64,000 nt of DNA from Peribacillus butanolivorans (lineage in GTDB: Bacteria; Bacillota; Bacilli; Bacillales; DSM-1321), in assembly GCF_001273755.1 (NCBI RefSeq), contig NZ_LGYA01000001.1:1991526-2055525 (forward strand). The letters are read 5' to 3'. The position numbers were made by a program, and so were the translations under genes. This document shows, piece by piece, positions 63,745-64,000 of the stretch. The notes beneath the pieces were generated by a model that worked only from the letters and a program-made list of their open reading frames with translations, did not search any database and was not told the origin of the DNA. Within the stretch, counting starts at the first letter, position 1. The number at the start of each line of letters is the position of its first letter.

Positions 63745-64000
63745 GTGCGCCCGGCATGGGTGCAATCTATAGGGTGAAAGTCCCGAACCATGAAGGCAGT
63801 TGTAGTGGTTAGCTTAATGCAAGGGTGTCCACGGTGACGTGGAATCTGAAGGAAGCAAGCGGCAAACCTCCGGTCTGAGGAACACGAACTTCATATAAGG
63901 CTAGGTATCATTGGATGAGTTTGCGAAACAAAACAAAGTCCTTACTGCCGAAGGTGGTACAGAGTAAATGAAGCAGATAGATGGAGGGAAAGATTGCACT
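63745..64000 (+). mobile_element. group IIC intron, 5' part
   Basis: The sequence starts GTGCGCCCGGCATGGGTGCA and continues with AGGGTGAAAGTCCCGAAC, GCAAGGGTGTCC, GGTCTGAGGAACACGAACTT and GGTGGTACAGAGTAAATGAA. This order closely follows the ribozyme domain I (and the start of domain II) of the Oceanobacillus iheyensis group IIC intron. Insertion directly behind a terminator hairpin is the hallmark of class C introns. The reverse transcriptase ORF and the 3' end lie beyond the window, so completeness cannot be judged. Confidence 0.9.

Overview
The window looks like chromosome of an endospore-forming member of the Bacillaceae. It is AT-rich, with strong Shine-Dalgarno sequences and frequent GTG/TTG starts. 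It carries small acid-soluble spore protein genes (sspO, sspP, sspN, tlp) around a citB-yneN-yneP-yneQ-yneR neighbourhood like that of Bacillus subtilis, and a cobalamin operon in the gene order known from Bacillus (Priestia) megaterium. No rRNA, tRNA, CRISPR array or insertion sequence was recognised.

Layout. 1-17.6 kb is a mixed region: the tail of a TRAP permease, a secreted gamma-glutamyltransferase, a YdbM-like flavoprotein divergent from a polar amino-acid (probably cystine-type) ABC transporter, an SRAP protein, an S-box-controlled NhaC-type transporter (candidate methionine importer), an AGCS symporter, an orphan barstar, TerC, a polysaccharide deacetylase and several decayed genes. 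17.7-35.6 kb is devoted to vitamin B12. A cobalt importer (cbiMNQO, minus strand) and a 15-gene anaerobic-type corrin operon (plus strand) diverge from a gap that holds two separate cobalamin riboswitches. The operon runs cbiW-H60-X-J-C-D-ET-L-F-G-A-SUMT-cbiY-btuR-cbiP, taking uroporphyrinogen III towards adenosylcobyric acid. Precorrin-2 dehydrogenase and the late nucleotide-loop genes are not here.

35.8-46.1 kb holds HU, a non-RD Hanks-type kinase convergent with a tiny Ser/Arg-rich protein, and then the most interesting block: a sigma-54-controlled CoA-thioester catabolic cluster. It encodes an activator, two MaoC-like hot-dog proteins, two acyl-CoA dehydrogenases, a BadI-like ring-opening hydrolase, an AliA-like acyl-CoA ligase and a BadH-like dehydrogenase. 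I read it as a cyclohexanecarboxylate-to-pimeloyl-CoA pathway. No BadK-type crotonase hydratase is present, and a MaoC-like protein may take that step. A near-perfect -24/-12 promoter and TTTCGCA/TGCGAAA repeats precede the structural genes.

46.3-54.0 kb is a TPP-riboswitch thiamine operon in which the ykoEDC precursor-uptake genes lie between tenA and tenI-thiOSGF. 54-64 kb holds a dead acyl-CoA dehydrogenase, spore-protein genes, citB with a CcpC-type dyad, yneN, an FbpB-like small protein, yneP/Q/R, a Nudix hydrolase and a PadR regulator. The window ends inside a group IIC intron inserted directly behind a Rho-independent terminator.

All family assignments come from reading motifs and remembered homologues; no database search was run.
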